Notes: generated from the letters alone by a model not told the origin. DNA of 64,000 nt from Bacteroidia bacterium (GCA_030429205.1 JAUICZ010000001.1:1540806-1604805); one strand, 5' to 3'; shown: positions 1-9,592, counted from the stretch's first letter. Translations and numbers: made by a program.

Positions 1-552
1 TGTTCAGCTGCATCGGTACGGTTCCCTGAGATGCGCTACGATATGTTGCGTATAGGTATCATGCAGTATGGTTTCTGGCCAAGTCAGGAGCTGATGGTGG
101 AGTATATGGTGAAGCAAGAAGAACAGGGCAATGGTCATACATCGCCATTAAAACGCGTCATCAGTTGGGAGAGCAAAGTGATGAGTATAAAAACAGTTCC
201 GAAGGGTAGCTACATTGGCTATGGCTACACTTACTTTGCTGATAGGGTAACCCAAGTGGCTGTAGTACCTGTAGGTTATGCACATGGTTTTAGCCGTGGT
301 TTAAGTAACTCTGGTAGGGTGCTCATCAGTGAGTATCGTGTGCCTGTTATTGGTATTGTGAACATGAACTGTATTGCGGTAGATATTACAGATGTGCCCA
401 ATGTACAGCAGGGAGATAAGGTAACACTCATAGGTATGCAGGGCGATAAAGAAATAAGTGTGGCCTCTTTCGGAGAGATGACCAGCCAGCTTAATTATGA
501 GTTGCTGACAAGGTTACCATTGAATATTCGCAGAGATGTAATAAACGGCTAG
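1..552 (+). CDS. alr: Alanine racemase, C-terminal part (5' end cut by window)
   Basis: The frame is open from base 1, so the N-terminal part of the gene lies outside the window; 183 codons are visible. The enzyme interconverts L- and D-alanine with PLP for peptidoglycan synthesis in the cytoplasm. The visible part opens with SAASVRFPEMRYDMLRIGI, the end of the PLP-binding barrel, and continues into the C-terminal beta domain. The stretch VPVGYAHGFSR corresponds to the GYADG-type motif that carries the catalytic tyrosine of the family, and VNMNCIAVDIT corresponds to the GxxxMD region. An ATG at 31 is internal and not the start. The stop codon directly abuts the stop of the convergent gene on the minus strand. 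The family is clear; whether this is a single-domain Alr or the MurF-Alr fusion common in Bacteroidota cannot be seen from this fragment. Confidence 0.9.
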   Translation, partial: CSAASVRFPEMRYDMLRIGIMQYGFWPSQELMVEYMVKQEEQGNGHTSPLKRVISWESKVMSIKTVPKGSYIGYGYTYFADRVTQVAVVPVGYAHGFSRGLSNSGRVLISEYRVPVIGIVNMNCIAVDITDVPNVQQGDKVTLIGMQGDKEISVASFGEMTSQLNYELLTRLPLNIRRDVING

Positions 553-1437
553 TTACTTTTCGTATGTATAGCTGGCATAAGCCATCATGTTGATGGGCGT
601 TTCTTTGCCGTCGGTTTTTTTTCTGACTTTTTCCCAGTTACTGTTAAAGTAGTTTCTGTGATAAGTTATGCTGCCTTGTTTATCGTAGTCGTCTGTCATG
701 CCAATTGCAACAGTGGGGCTTGGGGCAGATTCGGTGCCTTTTCTACCGTTGATCCATTCTGCAGAAATAAAAATACCTTCCCCGGGGTTAATACAATAGC
801 GGCTGACGTCAACATTTATCCATTCGTTGCCCCTGTTGGCATGCACTACAATGTTAGTGTCGGCTAGTTCCTCACCGGGTAGTTTATCCTCACCAGTTGA
901 GTAAATGTGTATCCTGAATTCTGTTTGCGGTTGTGCATACTCTGTGACAAATACATGTACCTGATTCAGGATCCCCTGGTTTTCAGCTTTCAGATGCAGG
1001 GCGTACTCGTCTCCATAGTTCCCCATAATACGAGCAGCTAGTTTATCGTGCTTTACCAAAGATTTGTTTGAAATGTTTTTGTCGCCCACCACGTCTTGTT
1101 TAGTCTTAGCAGCGTTTAAAACAGTTGCAGGGGCATTGCTTTGTGTTTTATCCAGTTTGATCAGTATAGAGTTTGGGTTTAGCCTGCTAATAGGTAATCT
1201 ACGCTCCATATACCCCGGGCAATTAAACGAAAAAGTCTTGGCGCTATCTTTATTGACCTCTATAATGAAGTAACCATTTGCATCGCAATAAACAGCGTTA
1301 TTGCTCTGTTCTTCTACTTGCACAATGGCGTATGGTACAGCTTGTAACGATCTGTCCGTTATCTGTCCTTTATAGGTTGTTTGTGCTATGCATGTAAATG
1401 TGTAGAAGCTGAGCAAAATAGCTACCGTGTATCTCAT
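553..1437 (-). CDS. Secreted protein with carboxypeptidase-regulatory-like N-terminal domain
   Basis: The likely start is the ATG at 1437, giving MRYTVAILLSFYTFTCIAQ, a signal peptide ending at an AQ site; a TTG five codons upstream is less likely because the promoter element TATTTTTG (minus strand, 1442-1449) would then lie inside the gene. After the signal, TTYKGQITDRSLQAVPYAIVQVEEQ is the beta-sandwich start typical of CarboxypepD_reg-like domains, covering about residues 20-100. The rest (about residues 120-294) is a beta-rich region with Trp, Tyr and Gly that I cannot name. The protein is probably exported to the periplasm or surface. It converges on alr with no gap and no obvious terminator between them. 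Function unknown. Confidence 0.75.
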   Translation of the reverse strand: MRYTVAILLSFYTFTCIAQTTYKGQITDRSLQAVPYAIVQVEEQSNNAVYCDANGYFIIEVNKDSAKTFSFNCPGYMERRLPISRLNPNSILIKLDKTQSNAPATVLNAAKTKQDVVGDKNISNKSLVKHDKLAARIMGNYGDEYALHLKAENQGILNQVHVFVTEYAQPQTEFRIHIYSTGEDKLPGEELADTNIVVHANRGNEWINVDVSRYCINPGEGIFISAEWINGRKGTESAPSPTVAIGMTDDYDKQGSITYHRNYFNSNWEKVRKKTDGKETPINMMAYASYTYEK

Positions 1438-1441
1438 GTGG

Positions 1442-1449
1442 CAAAAATA
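1442..1449 (-). promoter_or_regulatory. Bacteroidota -7 element TATTTTTG
   Basis: On the minus strand TATTTTTG ends four bases before the ATG at 1437. It matches the TAnnTTTG element recognised by the Bacteroidota primary sigma factor. I see no clear TTG at the expected upstream distance. Its position suggests a leaderless or nearly leaderless transcript. Confidence 0.45.
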
Positions 1450-1476
1450 CAAAATGATGTTTGTGAAGTAAGTTCT

Positions 1477-2604
1477 TTAAAAGAAAAGGTCTGCTGCAAT
1501 ATTGTCTGCAAAAAGCTTGCCCTGTTTAGTCAATGTAATAACGTTGTCTTGTAGTACGGCTTGTTTTTTTTCTATGAACCCTGTTGCTAGTTGTTTTATC
1601 TGGCCAGAGTATTCTGCACCCCATTTAGTTTGTACATGGTTAATGTCTAACCCCCAAACAGTTCTCAGAGAGGTCATAATGTATTCGTTAAGGCTTTGCT
1701 CAGGTGTAAGGGTTTCTTCTTCAAAGTTGAGTTTCTTCTCTGTAAGTATGCTTTTCATATACAACGCATTGTTCGCAATGTTCCACTTGCGTATTTCTCC
1801 ATCATAAGCATGAGCAGAGGGCCCAATACCTAAATAAGGTATACCCGTCCAGTAGTTTGTGTTGTGAACCGCTCGGTGTCCCTCTTTTGCAAAGTTGGAT
1901 ATCTCATAATGCTCAAAACCTATTCGTTCAGCTTCATCCATAAGTATCTCAAACTGTTGTGCCGCCTGTGCTGCATCTACAGGAGCTGCTTTTTTATGTG
2001 CGATATTATGATGCAAGGCTGTGCCTTCTTCAACCGTAAGTGCATATGCGGATAGGTGTGGAATGTTCAGCTTTTGTATGGTTTGTATGTTTTGCTTCCA
2101 TTTCTTGTCTGTCAGTCCGGGGGTGCCGTATATCAAATCAGCAGTAATATTTGTAAAACCTGCATCTTGAGCTGCTTTAATAGCATAATCTGCTTCCTGT
2201 GCATTATGCGCCCTGTTCATATACTGCAGGTCCTCGTCAAAAAAAGACTGTACTCCAATACTGAACCTGTTTACAGAGGTGCCGCGTAAGCTTTGGATAT
2301 ATGGTAGGGTAAGATCGTCCGGGTTTGTTTCTATTGTAAACTCTTGCAGGTCATTAATATCAAATAATCTCGCGATGGCCTCTGTTATTCTATTTATCTC
2401 TATGGCAGATAGTACAGAGGGGGTGCCGCCTCCAAGATATATTGTGCTGATCTTTTTGTCCTGCAAAAAGTCTTTTTGAAGAGCAATCTCCTGTAATATT
2501 GCTTCAAGCATGTTTTCCTTATACTTCAACGAAGTAGAAAAGTGGAAGTTGCAATAAGTGCACGCTTGTTTGCAAAATGGTATATGTATGTAAATTCCTG
2601 CCAT
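1477..2604 (-). CDS. hemW: Radical SAM heme chaperone HemW
   Basis: HemW is a radical-SAM protein that binds heme and delivers it to client proteins; it was long annotated as oxygen-independent coproporphyrinogen III oxidase. Starting at the ATG at 2604 the protein is 375 aa and opens MAGIYIHIPFCKQACTYCNFH. Cys11, Cys15 and Cys18 form the CxxxCxxC cluster motif, and the Phe-His after it is typical of HemW, whereas true HemN has a different residue there. YLGGGTPS is the glycine-rich SAM motif and VNRFSIGVQSF the following strand. The C-terminus (LTPEQSLNEYIMTSLRT...) is a HemN_C domain. A GTG 13 codons upstream is in frame but falls outside the conserved start. The gene is followed closely by the minus-strand secreted gene ending at 553. 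Confidence 0.9.
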   Translation of the reverse strand: MAGIYIHIPFCKQACTYCNFHFSTSLKYKENMLEAILQEIALQKDFLQDKKISTIYLGGGTPSVLSAIEINRITEAIARLFDINDLQEFTIETNPDDLTLPYIQSLRGTSVNRFSIGVQSFFDEDLQYMNRAHNAQEADYAIKAAQDAGFTNITADLIYGTPGLTDKKWKQNIQTIQKLNIPHLSAYALTVEEGTALHHNIAHKKAAPVDAAQAAQQFEILMDEAERIGFEHYEISNFAKEGHRAVHNTNYWTGIPYLGIGPSAHAYDGEIRKWNIANNALYMKSILTEKKLNFEEETLTPEQSLNEYIMTSLRTVWGLDINHVQTKWGAEYSGQIKQLATGFIEKKQAVLQDNVITLTKQGKLFADNIAADLFF

Positions 2605-2695
2605 TACTGGCGGCAAATTAACATCAATTATTAGTTTACCCACATCCCGACAAACTAATGACCTATATTTTTTAATTTAGACAAGCGTCAGTAAA

Positions 2696-3247
2696 ATGTA
2701 TATAAGGGTATTATTCATACTGCTATGTAGTTGGTGTAGTGCAGAGCTTTGCGCTCAGCCTTTGAAAGACCCTGCATTTTATTATGCGCACCCTGCTGTT
2801 TCTCAAGACGCAAAAGACCTTTATTCAAAAGTTTTTGATGTTAACTCTAGCCCCAAATCATATAGCATATTAGATAGCGCGTTTACTCAAAATGATGATA
2901 CACGCCCTTTTTATATCTATCTGGTTTGTGTTATGTTGAGCAAGGCAGAAGGGGAACTGCGAGCTGAGTTAAATATCATATGCAGGTATCTTGCAGAGCA
3001 GCGTCCGGATGACCTGACAGATGTTCTTTTTTCTCGTAGTAGCTTGATTAGCTCATCTTTCAAAGAAGAGTGGGCTCACCGGGTGAGTGTAGAGCTACGG
3101 ATAACTTGTTCAACCGATCCGATGTTTTGTTTTAAAAAATCCAGGAACGAAGCTCTCAGCAACTGCGATGTTGCGCACAAGTCTAAACTAGAGTTGCTAT
3201 ACAATTACGTCAGACGAGATATGAAACTATTTCAACAAAACCAGTAG
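2696..3247 (+). CDS. Secreted protein of unknown function
   Basis: A 183-aa protein opens with MYIRVLFILLCSWCSAELCAQ, a signal peptide with likely cleavage after CAQ. The mature part is mostly helical, with four cysteines (in VCVML, IICRY, ITCST and MFCFKK) and a charged C-terminus. I do not recognise a family. It lies head-to-head with hemW and 40 bases upstream of the DUF4271 gene. It has a normal start and codon use like its neighbours, so I regard it as a real gene. Confidence 0.65.
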   Translation: MYIRVLFILLCSWCSAELCAQPLKDPAFYYAHPAVSQDAKDLYSKVFDVNSSPKSYSILDSAFTQNDDTRPFYIYLVCVMLSKAEGELRAELNIICRYLAEQRPDDLTDVLFSRSSLISSSFKEEWAHRVSVELRITCSTDPMFCFKKSRNEALSNCDVAHKSKLELLYNYVRRDMKLFQQNQ

Positions 3248-3264
3248 TGTAAGCAAAAGCATTA

Positions 3265-3272
3265 TAACTTTG
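3265..3272 (+). promoter_or_regulatory. Bacteroidota -7 element TAACTTTG
   Basis: A perfect TAnnTTTG match lies 15 bases before the ATG at 3288. It probably drives the DUF4271 gene and perhaps hemD. No convincing -33 TTG is seen. Confidence 0.45.
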
Positions 3273-3287
3273 CACCCTGTTCAGGCT

Positions 3288-4166
3288 ATGCTGTTTCGTA
3301 AAATACATATTGCTATAATTAGTGTCGTTTTATTGTTCGTGTCCTTTTGCGCCTACGCACAGGTAGATGTCCGAAAGTTTGACAGCAGCCTGGTGATAGA
3401 TAGAGTAGCTGTTGAGAAAGCTACAGAAGCTAAAATGGATAGCATACTGGCCAATCATCCTATGTTACTTAAAGATGGAGGTGTTCTGCATGAACATTTT
3501 AATAATTACGACAATCGGGTATTTGACTTGTATATTATCTTGACGTTAATTATTCTTTTTGGTGGTCTGCGCTATCTTAATCCAAGGTATTTTCAATATC
3601 TGCAAAGAGCATTTCGTAGCCCGTCTTTTGGCAACCAGCAATTGAAGGATCAGTTAGGGACAGCGGTATTGCCCAATTTGTTGATGAATTTATTTTTTGC
3701 TTTGTCTGTTGGCATTTACTTGTTCTATGTATTCAAATTAAGTTACCCCCAACGGTTTAGCCGTTTCAGCCCGTCTGTAATGTTGAGCATTTCTATCGCA
3801 GGTTTAGTAGGGCTTTACGGTGCAAAGTTTTTAGTACTACGTTTCAGCAGCTGGGTGTTTAATATCAAACCAATAGTTAGCCATTATTTATACAACGTAT
3901 TCCTTATTAATAAAATACTGGCAATAGCATTGCTTCCGTTTATCGTATTATTAGCCTTTGCTCAAACCCAGATAGCCTATCCCGCTATGATTGTGTCAAT
4001 ATTCTTAGTGGCAGCTTTGTTCATTAGCCGCTACATAAGGTCTTGGCAGGTATTGGGAGGATTCTTCCAGTATAATATATTTCATTTTTTTGCGTACCTT
4101 TGCGCTTCCGAAATATTGCCTATGGCTATTTTGACGAAGCTATTGATACGTGGATTGTTCTATTAA
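3288..4166 (+). CDS. DUF4271 family membrane protein
   Basis: The protein is 292 aa from the ATG at 3288 (a TTG at 3270 lies within the promoter element). It begins with a signal-like helix ending FCAYAQ, followed by a short extracytoplasmic stretch and about six hydrophobic helices (for example DLYIILTLIILFGGLRYL, LLMNLFFALSVGIYLFYVF, IAIALLPFIVLLAF and the last helix before the C-terminal LLIRGLFY). This matches DUF4271, a Bacteroidota family whose function is unknown. As is common in this phylum it sits directly upstream of the uroporphyrinogen-III synthase gene (71-base gap). The link to heme synthesis is therefore one of gene order only. Confidence 0.75.
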   Translation: MLFRKIHIAIISVVLLFVSFCAYAQVDVRKFDSSLVIDRVAVEKATEAKMDSILANHPMLLKDGGVLHEHFNNYDNRVFDLYIILTLIILFGGLRYLNPRYFQYLQRAFRSPSFGNQQLKDQLGTAVLPNLLMNLFFALSVGIYLFYVFKLSYPQRFSRFSPSVMLSISIAGLVGLYGAKFLVLRFSSWVFNIKPIVSHYLYNVFLINKILAIALLPFIVLLAFAQTQIAYPAMIVSIFLVAALFISRYIRSWQVLGGFFQYNIFHFFAYLCASEILPMAILTKLLIRGLFY

Positions 4167-4237
4167 CAGGTTAGAACAATAGCATTAGTAACAAGATTAT
4201 TTTTAGTAAAAAAAATTAACCAGTTACGCGACCCATT

Positions 4238-5026
4238 ATGGCAAAAGCAGAAAAAGCGAAAAAGACTAACGGTACGAAACAACAGAAACTAAACAAGGTC
4301 CTAATTACACAACCCAAGCCAACTACGGATAAATCTCCGTATTTCGACCTGGCCAATAAATATGGGTTAGATGTAGATTTTCACCCTTTTATCAAGGTTG
4401 AGGGAGTAAGCGGAAAAGAGTTTAGAAAACAGCGTGTAGACATTGCAGAGTATACTGCAATCGTATTTACCAGCCGTAAGGCCATCGACCATTTCTTCCG
4501 TATATGTGAAGAGCTGAAGATCAAAGTGTCTCAAGACATGAAGTACTATTGTAGTACAGAAGCGGTAGCACTTTACTTGCAAAAATTTATCCTGTACAGA
4601 AAGAGGAAAGTTTTCTTTTCTGCTGATGGTACACCAAAAGGTTTGCTGGATGTTATTGCCAAGCATAAGGATAAAGAGCGATTTATCGTACCTTCTTCAG
4701 ACAATGGTAAGAATGATATTGCACAGTATTTGGAGGATAATGGTGCTGATTATACAGAGGCAACATTGTACAGAACGCTGTCAAACGACATTTCCGGCGT
4801 TATGAAAAACGAATACGATGTAATAGTATTTTACAGCCCGTACAGTGTGCAAACATTGTTTGAGCACGACCCTAAGTTTAAGCAAAACGGTACTATGATC
4901 GGTGCTTTCGGGCCAACAACGTCAAAAGCAATAGAAGATGCAGGTATGACTTTAAACATCAAAGCGCCTGCACCTAATGCACCATCTATGATAGCGGCAT
5001 TAGAGAACTTCCTGGACGAAAAATAA
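4238..5026 (+). CDS. hemD: Uroporphyrinogen-III synthase
   Basis: The enzyme cyclises hydroxymethylbilane to uroporphyrinogen III in heme and siroheme synthesis. The 262-aa product has the HemD two-lobed pattern: NKVLITQPKPTTDKSPYFDLANKYGLDVDFHPFI (first strand and loop), YTAIVFTSRKAIDHFF (the VFTSxxAv motif), YYCSTEAVALYL, VPSSDNGKNDI, DVIVFYSPYSVQTLF and GAFGPTTSKAIEDAGM. This is the Bacteroidota-type HemD with low sequence identity to the E. coli form. It has an extra basic N-terminal tail of about 18 residues rich in Lys before the conserved core. A 9-bp-stem terminator follows the gene. Confidence 0.85.
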   Translation: MAKAEKAKKTNGTKQQKLNKVLITQPKPTTDKSPYFDLANKYGLDVDFHPFIKVEGVSGKEFRKQRVDIAEYTAIVFTSRKAIDHFFRICEELKIKVSQDMKYYCSTEAVALYLQKFILYRKRKVFFSADGTPKGLLDVIAKHKDKERFIVPSSDNGKNDIAQYLEDNGADYTEATLYRTLSNDISGVMKNEYDVIVFYSPYSVQTLFEHDPKFKQNGTMIGAFGPTTSKAIEDAGMTLNIKAPAPNAPSMIAALENFLDEK

Positions 5027-5045
5027 TCGTAACATAATTCAGATC

Positions 5046-5075
5046 AGCCTCATGTTTTTGCATGGGGCTTTTTTG
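5046..5075 (+). terminator. Rho-independent terminator after hemD
   Basis: AGCCTCATG and CATGGGGCT pair over nine positions (one G-T) with a six-base loop and are followed by a T run. This closes the DUF4271-hemD unit. Confidence 0.8.
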
Positions 5076-5102
5076 TGTTTTGTCATTTAGTAACTTGCCG
5101 GC

Positions 5103-7124
5103 ATGCCAAATAAATTAATAGACGAACAGAGCCCGTATTTGCTGCAACATGCGCATAATCCGGTTGAGTGGTACCCTTGGGGAGATGAGGCCTTTAATGA
5201 GGCTAAAAAGCAAAATAAACCGCTTTTGGTAAGTATTGGTTATGCCGCATGTCACTGGTGTCATGTAATGGAGCGTGAGAGTTTTGAAGATGAAGCTACT
5301 GCGGCGTACATGAATGAACACTTTATAAACGTAAAAGTTGACAGGGAAGAACATCCGGATGTGGATCACATGTACATGGATGCGGTACAGGCGATAACCG
5401 GTCAGGGAGGTTGGCCGCTAAACGTTTTTGTAACACCGGAACGCATGCCGTTTTACGGAGGTACTTATTTTCCTCCTCAATCTATGTATAACCGGCCATC
5501 GTGGATGCAAGTGCTGGAAAACATAAGTAAGGTTTGGGTAGAGAAACAGGGGGATGTTCAGCAGCAAATACTTCAAATGACTGCATACCTGAAACAGTTG
5601 TCAGAGGTAGCTATGCAGTCAGAAAGTAAATGGAGTAGTGAGGATGTTGACAAAGTAGCAGAAGGCTTGTTGGGCAATGCAGACAAGAAATATGGCGGAT
5701 TTGGTAAAGCACCTAAATTTCCTGCCACGATGTCCATAAGATTCTTGTTAGAGCACTACCACTACACGGGGAAAGAGACATCTTTAGAACACGCAATTAA
5801 GAGTTTAGATGCATTGATACATGGCGGAATATATGACCGGATAGGTGGTGGTTTAGCCAGGTACAGTACAGATGATTATTGGCTTGCACCACACTTTGAA
5901 AAGATGCTTTATGATAATGCATTGTTGGTAACTGCACTCTGCGATGGATATTCCGTTACAAAATACGATCGCTATAAAAAAGCAATAGAAGAAACTATAG
6001 CTTTTATTAACCGAGAGTTACTAAATAAAGAAGGTGGCTTTTTTAGTGCGCTGGATGCAGATAGTGAAGGGGTAGAAGGGAAATATTATACCTGGACATG
6101 GGATGAGTGGAGTGAAATTATTAAGGATAACATAGTTCAGGAATACTATGGTGTGACGAAGGAAGGTAATTGGGAAGGGACTAATATTTTACATATAGCT
6201 ACAACTGCAGAAGCGCTGGTTGATAAATATGAGGTGCCTGTCGCAGAGCTAAATAAGCGTGTGCACAATGCTAATGAAAAGTTGATTGACAGGCGTAACC
6301 AAAGGGAAAGACCGTTAACAGATGATAAGAGCTTATTGTCTTGGAATGCATTGATGAATACAGCGCTCAGCAAAGCTTCTGTAGCTTTAGGCAGGCAAGA
6401 CTATAAAGAGCAGGCCGCAGCGCATATGCAATGGATGATAGATGCTTTTTTTGTAGATGGTACATGGATGCATACATACAAAAACAACAAAGCTCGTATA
6501 ATCGCAAAGCTGGATGACTTGGCGTATTTGGTAGAGGCTTTGCTGGAGTTAGGTAGTGTAACATCGGATAGCAAATGGTTAACCAAGGCTACAGAAATAA
6601 TGAGTGTTGTTCAACAAAATTTTCTGCATAGCAATAAAAGCTTCTATTACTACAGTTCTGCACAACAAAAAGATATCCCTGTTCGCAAAACAGATCTTTA
6701 TGATAATGCATTGCCATCGGCAAATAGTATAATGGCTAATAACCTTATTGTGCTGGGGATGCTTAGTGGTAGTTACAGCCAGCTAGAGCAAGGTGTATTT
6801 ATGTTGCAAAAAATGCAGTCTACCATTGTGCGTTATCCCGGTTCTTTTGCTAACTGGGCTATATATGCCCAACGCTTTGTCAGGGGAAATAATCTAGCTG
6901 TAGTTGATGGCGTAGAAGCCCGTAAATGCATAGATAAGTTGCTGCAAAACATGGCTCCGCACACGACTATATTACATGCTCAACCCGGCGAAAAATTGTT
7001 AAAAGCATTAGATAAAAAAGCGGATAACGATGGTTTGTCTGTATTTATTTGTGATATAGAAAAGTGTTTACCGCCACTAAATGACATAGAGAAAGCGAAA
7101 AAAATAATAAATAAGGGCTCATAA
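5103..7124 (+). CDS. Thioredoxin-domain DUF255 protein (YyaL/SSP411 family)
   Basis: A 673-aa cytosolic protein without a signal peptide. Residues 1-170 form the DUF255 thioredoxin-like domain: [29 protein letters not shown], then CHWC (about residues 50-53) as the CxxC redox motif, then [11 protein letters not shown] and [12 protein letters not shown]. The rest is an (alpha/alpha)6-barrel-like region resembling N-acylglucosamine 2-epimerase folds ([50 protein letters not shown]). Family members are widespread from bacteria to animals (SPATA20) but the reaction is unsettled. Length and motifs are complete. The gene stands alone between the hemD terminator and gldK. Confidence 0.9.
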   Translation: MPNKLIDEQSPYLLQHAHNPVEWYPWGDEAFNEAKKQNKPLLVSIGYAACHWCHVMERESFEDEATAAYMNEHFINVKVDREEHPDVDHMYMDAVQAITGQGGWPLNVFVTPERMPFYGGTYFPPQSMYNRPSWMQVLENISKVWVEKQGDVQQQILQMTAYLKQLSEVAMQSESKWSSEDVDKVAEGLLGNADKKYGGFGKAPKFPATMSIRFLLEHYHYTGKETSLEHAIKSLDALIHGGIYDRIGGGLARYSTDDYWLAPHFEKMLYDNALLVTALCDGYSVTKYDRYKKAIEETIAFINRELLNKEGGFFSALDADSEGVEGKYYTWTWDEWSEIIKDNIVQEYYGVTKEGNWEGTNILHIATTAEALVDKYEVPVAELNKRVHNANEKLIDRRNQRERPLTDDKSLLSWNALMNTALSKASVALGRQDYKEQAAAHMQWMIDAFFVDGTWMHTYKNNKARIIAKLDDLAYLVEALLELGSVTSDSKWLTKATEIMSVVQQNFLHSNKSFYYYSSAQQKDIPVRKTDLYDNALPSANSIMANNLIVLGMLSGSYSQLEQGVFMLQKMQSTIVRYPGSFANWAIYAQRFVRGNNLAVVDGVEARKCIDKLLQNMAPHTTILHAQPGEKLLKALDKKADNDGLSVFICDIEKCLPPLNDIEKAKKIINKGS

Positions 7125-7311
7125 AGTGTTGCATATTAATTGTTTTTTACGCATATTGAGCACACAAAATTCTTAACAATTTTTTTTTTGAAGCTTGCAT
7201 TTTTGGAAAAAACTTCAAATATTGTGCAACGGTTGCGGGGTATAAATAGCTCTCAATCAAAAATTTTTACTTTATTTGCCTAAACGCAAAAAAAAATTTA
7301 ACAAACGTAGT

Positions 7312-8568
7312 ATGAAACAACTTTCCCTGAAGATCTCGGCTGTGGCATTATTAGCCTTTGCTGCAAGCTGCGGAACGCCGGGTAACGGTGGTCAATTGGT
7401 AGGAGAGCCAAACGTATTAAACTACAAGGCACCAGTTCCACTTGGTATGGTGTACGTTCCGACAGGTGTTTTGAAAATCGGAGCTAGCGATGAAGATATT
7501 CGCGGGAAGAGAGACGCGTTAATACGCACTACTCAAGTATCAGGTTTTTATATGGATGCTACTGAGATCTCGAATTCAGAGTATCGTCAGTTCACTAACT
7601 GGGTGCGTGATAGTATGGCGCATGTTCAGTTAGGGGATTTCATTGACCTTGATGATGGAACACAAAGAGTTGATATGAGAAAACGTATCAACTGGGAAGA
7701 TCCTGACCTTCAAGATCAGTTGGCAAATTTCTATATCCCTGCAGAGGCTTCTGGATGGGGTCAGAAAACTGTTGACAACTCGAAGCTGATTTATCAGTAT
7801 GAAACTTTCGACTACGAGTCGTCTGTTTACAATCCTAGTCAGGAGCAAAACAGTTTCAAAAAGAAATACAGCGTTTCAGTATACCCGGATACAACAGTTT
7901 GGGTTCGTCAACTGAAATATTCTTATAACGAGCCAATTGCTTTACAGTATAACTGGTTCCCTGCATTTAACAACTATCCTGTAGTTGGTGTTAATTACCA
8001 TCAGGCACGTGCATTCTGTGACTGGCGCACAAATCTTTGGAGATCAGAGCGCGAAGGTAATAAGCAGTATTTTGAAGGCGACTTCAAATTGCCTTCAGAA
8101 GTACAGTGGGAGTGGGCCGCACGTGGTGGCCGTACAGAAGCTCCTTACCCATGGGGTGGTCCTTATCTTGTAAACAAGAAAGGTTGTTACTTGGCTAACT
8201 TTAAGCCACAGCGTGGTAACTATGCTGCTGATGGTGGTTTATATACTGTTGCAGTTGACAGCTACTGGCCAAACGATTTTGGTCTGTATAATATGGCTGG
8301 TAACGTTGCTGAGTGGACTGCTTCTACTTATTATGGAACAGCTTATCAAACAATTTCTGATATCAACCCTGAAATTGGTTTAGAAATTGAAGAGAACGAT
8401 CCGCAATGGATGAAGCGTAAGGTTATCCGTGGTGGTAGCTGGAGAGACGTTGCATTCTATCTGCAGAACGGTACTCGCGATTACGAATATGCTGATACGG
8501 CTAAAGCTTACATTGGTTTCCGTTGTATTATCCAGCATATTTATGGTGCAACACGTAATAATCGTTAA
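7312..8568 (+). CDS. gldK: GldK, T9SS outer-membrane ring lipoprotein
   Basis: GldK (PorK in Porphyromonas) forms with GldN the periplasmic ring under the outer membrane in the type IX secretion system. The 418-aa product starts at the ATG at 7312 (an upstream in-frame TTG gives an unlikely basic extension) with MKQLSLKISAVALLAFAASC, a lipoprotein signal whose lipobox Cys is residue 20. The body is a sulfatase-modifying-factor/FGE-like domain: GMVYVPTGVLKIGASDED, GFYMDATEISNSEYRQF, LPSEVQWEWAARGG, GLYNMAGNVAEWTAS and RGGSWRD. It is the first gene of gldKLMN. The 150-base upstream gap is A/T-rich with a long T run and a degenerate -7 element near 7272. Confidence 0.95.
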   Translation: MKQLSLKISAVALLAFAASCGTPGNGGQLVGEPNVLNYKAPVPLGMVYVPTGVLKIGASDEDIRGKRDALIRTTQVSGFYMDATEISNSEYRQFTNWVRDSMAHVQLGDFIDLDDGTQRVDMRKRINWEDPDLQDQLANFYIPAEASGWGQKTVDNSKLIYQYETFDYESSVYNPSQEQNSFKKKYSVSVYPDTTVWVRQLKYSYNEPIALQYNWFPAFNNYPVVGVNYHQARAFCDWRTNLWRSEREGNKQYFEGDFKLPSEVQWEWAARGGRTEAPYPWGGPYLVNKKGCYLANFKPQRGNYAADGGLYTVAVDSYWPNDFGLYNMAGNVAEWTASTYYGTAYQTISDINPEIGLEIEENDPQWMKRKVIRGGSWRDVAFYLQNGTRDYEYADTAKAYIGFRCIIQHIYGATRNNR

Positions 8569-8664
8569 TTGTATTAAAATAAAATATTATTAACTTTTAG
8601 GTAATAAAATGTTGTTCCTACCGTTATGTAGTTGTTAGGAGCTCTTAAATAAATATTTGTCAAC

Positions 8665-8680
8665 CCTTAGAAAAAATATA
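8665..8680 (+). repeat. A-rich start-region motif shared with gldM
   Basis: CCTTAGAAAAAATATA lies six bases before the gldL ATG. The identical 16-mer lies five bases before the gldM ATG at 9572-9587. No Shine-Dalgarno sequence is present at either gene, so this may act as the translation-start element. Confidence 0.5.
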
Positions 8681-8686
8681 TAGAAA

Positions 8687-9508
8687 ATGACTTCAGTAGC
8701 ACTGTTTTTCGAAACCAAGCAGGGTAAATACATCAAGAACTTTATTATTGGCTTTGGTGCATCAGTTGTACTTTTAGGTGCGTTATTTAAAATACAGCAC
8801 TGGCCAGGCGCAGGTATAATGCTTACTGTGGGTATGATTACAGAGGCGTTCATCTTTGCGATGCTAGGTATCTTACCTCCACATAAAGATTATTATTGGG
8901 AGCGTTTTTACCCGAACATTGACGAAAACCCTCATGTAGAGGCTTATCGTAAAGGAACTAAATTTGACTCAGCAGCAGGTAAAGTGTCTCCGGGCGCATC
9001 ACTTGATAAGATGATGGAAGATGCTCAGGTTACTCCGGCTAACATCCGTAAACTAGGAGATAATTTCCAACGCTTTGGTGCTGTAGTTGAGCAAATTAAA
9101 GATATTACAGAAGTAACTTCAGCTACAAACGATTACTCTCAAAGTGCTCGTGATGCAGCAACTGCATTGAACGAGATGAAAGGTACGTTTGTTGGGGCTA
9201 GCCAAACTATGGCTTCTTTCAATAACGCAGCTGATGATACTGCTAAATTCCACGAGCAAGTACAAGTACTATCTAGGAATTTAGGTTCTCTTAACCAGAT
9301 ATATGAGGTAGAGCTTCAGGATGCTAACAACCATTTGAAGGCAATGAATAAGTTCTATAGTAATCTAGTTAACGCTTCTGACGCTATGGCATCAAGTGCA
9401 CAAGATGCTGTTGCAGCTAAAGAGCAAATAGGACTACTATCTCAGAACTTGACAACGTTGAACCAAATCTATGGTAACATGTTGGCAGCAATGCAAGGAA
9501 GACAATAA
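8687..9508 (+). CDS. gldL: GldL, T9SS inner-membrane motor protein
   Basis: GldL (PorL) forms with GldM the proton-driven rotary motor in the inner membrane that powers secretion and gliding. The 273-aa protein has two N-terminal helices, about residues 19-36 (FIIGFGASVVLLGALFKI) and 42-60 (GIMLTVGMITEAFIFAMLG), joined by the short conserved QHWPGA turn. A Glu sits in the second helix (TEAF), where the functionally important acidic residue of the family lies. The rest is a long cytoplasmic helical/coiled tail. Length is usual for the Chitinophaga type. The gap from gldK is 118 bases, with an ATATTTG element at 8652-8659. Confidence 0.95.
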   Translation: MTSVALFFETKQGKYIKNFIIGFGASVVLLGALFKIQHWPGAGIMLTVGMITEAFIFAMLGILPPHKDYYWERFYPNIDENPHVEAYRKGTKFDSAAGKVSPGASLDKMMEDAQVTPANIRKLGDNFQRFGAVVEQIKDITEVTSATNDYSQSARDAATALNEMKGTFVGASQTMASFNNAADDTAKFHEQVQVLSRNLGSLNQIYEVELQDANNHLKAMNKFYSNLVNASDAMASSAQDAVAAKEQIGLLSQNLTTLNQIYGNMLAAMQGRQ

Positions 9509-9571
9509 TAAATGTGTGTGGAAGCAAGTTTGACTACTTGCAGATATTTGAAGAAAGAAAAATTAAAATAA

Positions 9572-9587
9572 CCTTAGAAAAAATATA
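9572..9587 (+). repeat. A-rich start-region motif, second copy (gldM)
   Basis: This is the exact copy of the 16-base motif at 8665-8680, five bases before the gldM ATG. As at gldL, an ATATTTG element lies a few tens of bases upstream (9544-9550). Confidence 0.5.
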
Positions 9588-9592
9588 ACAGG

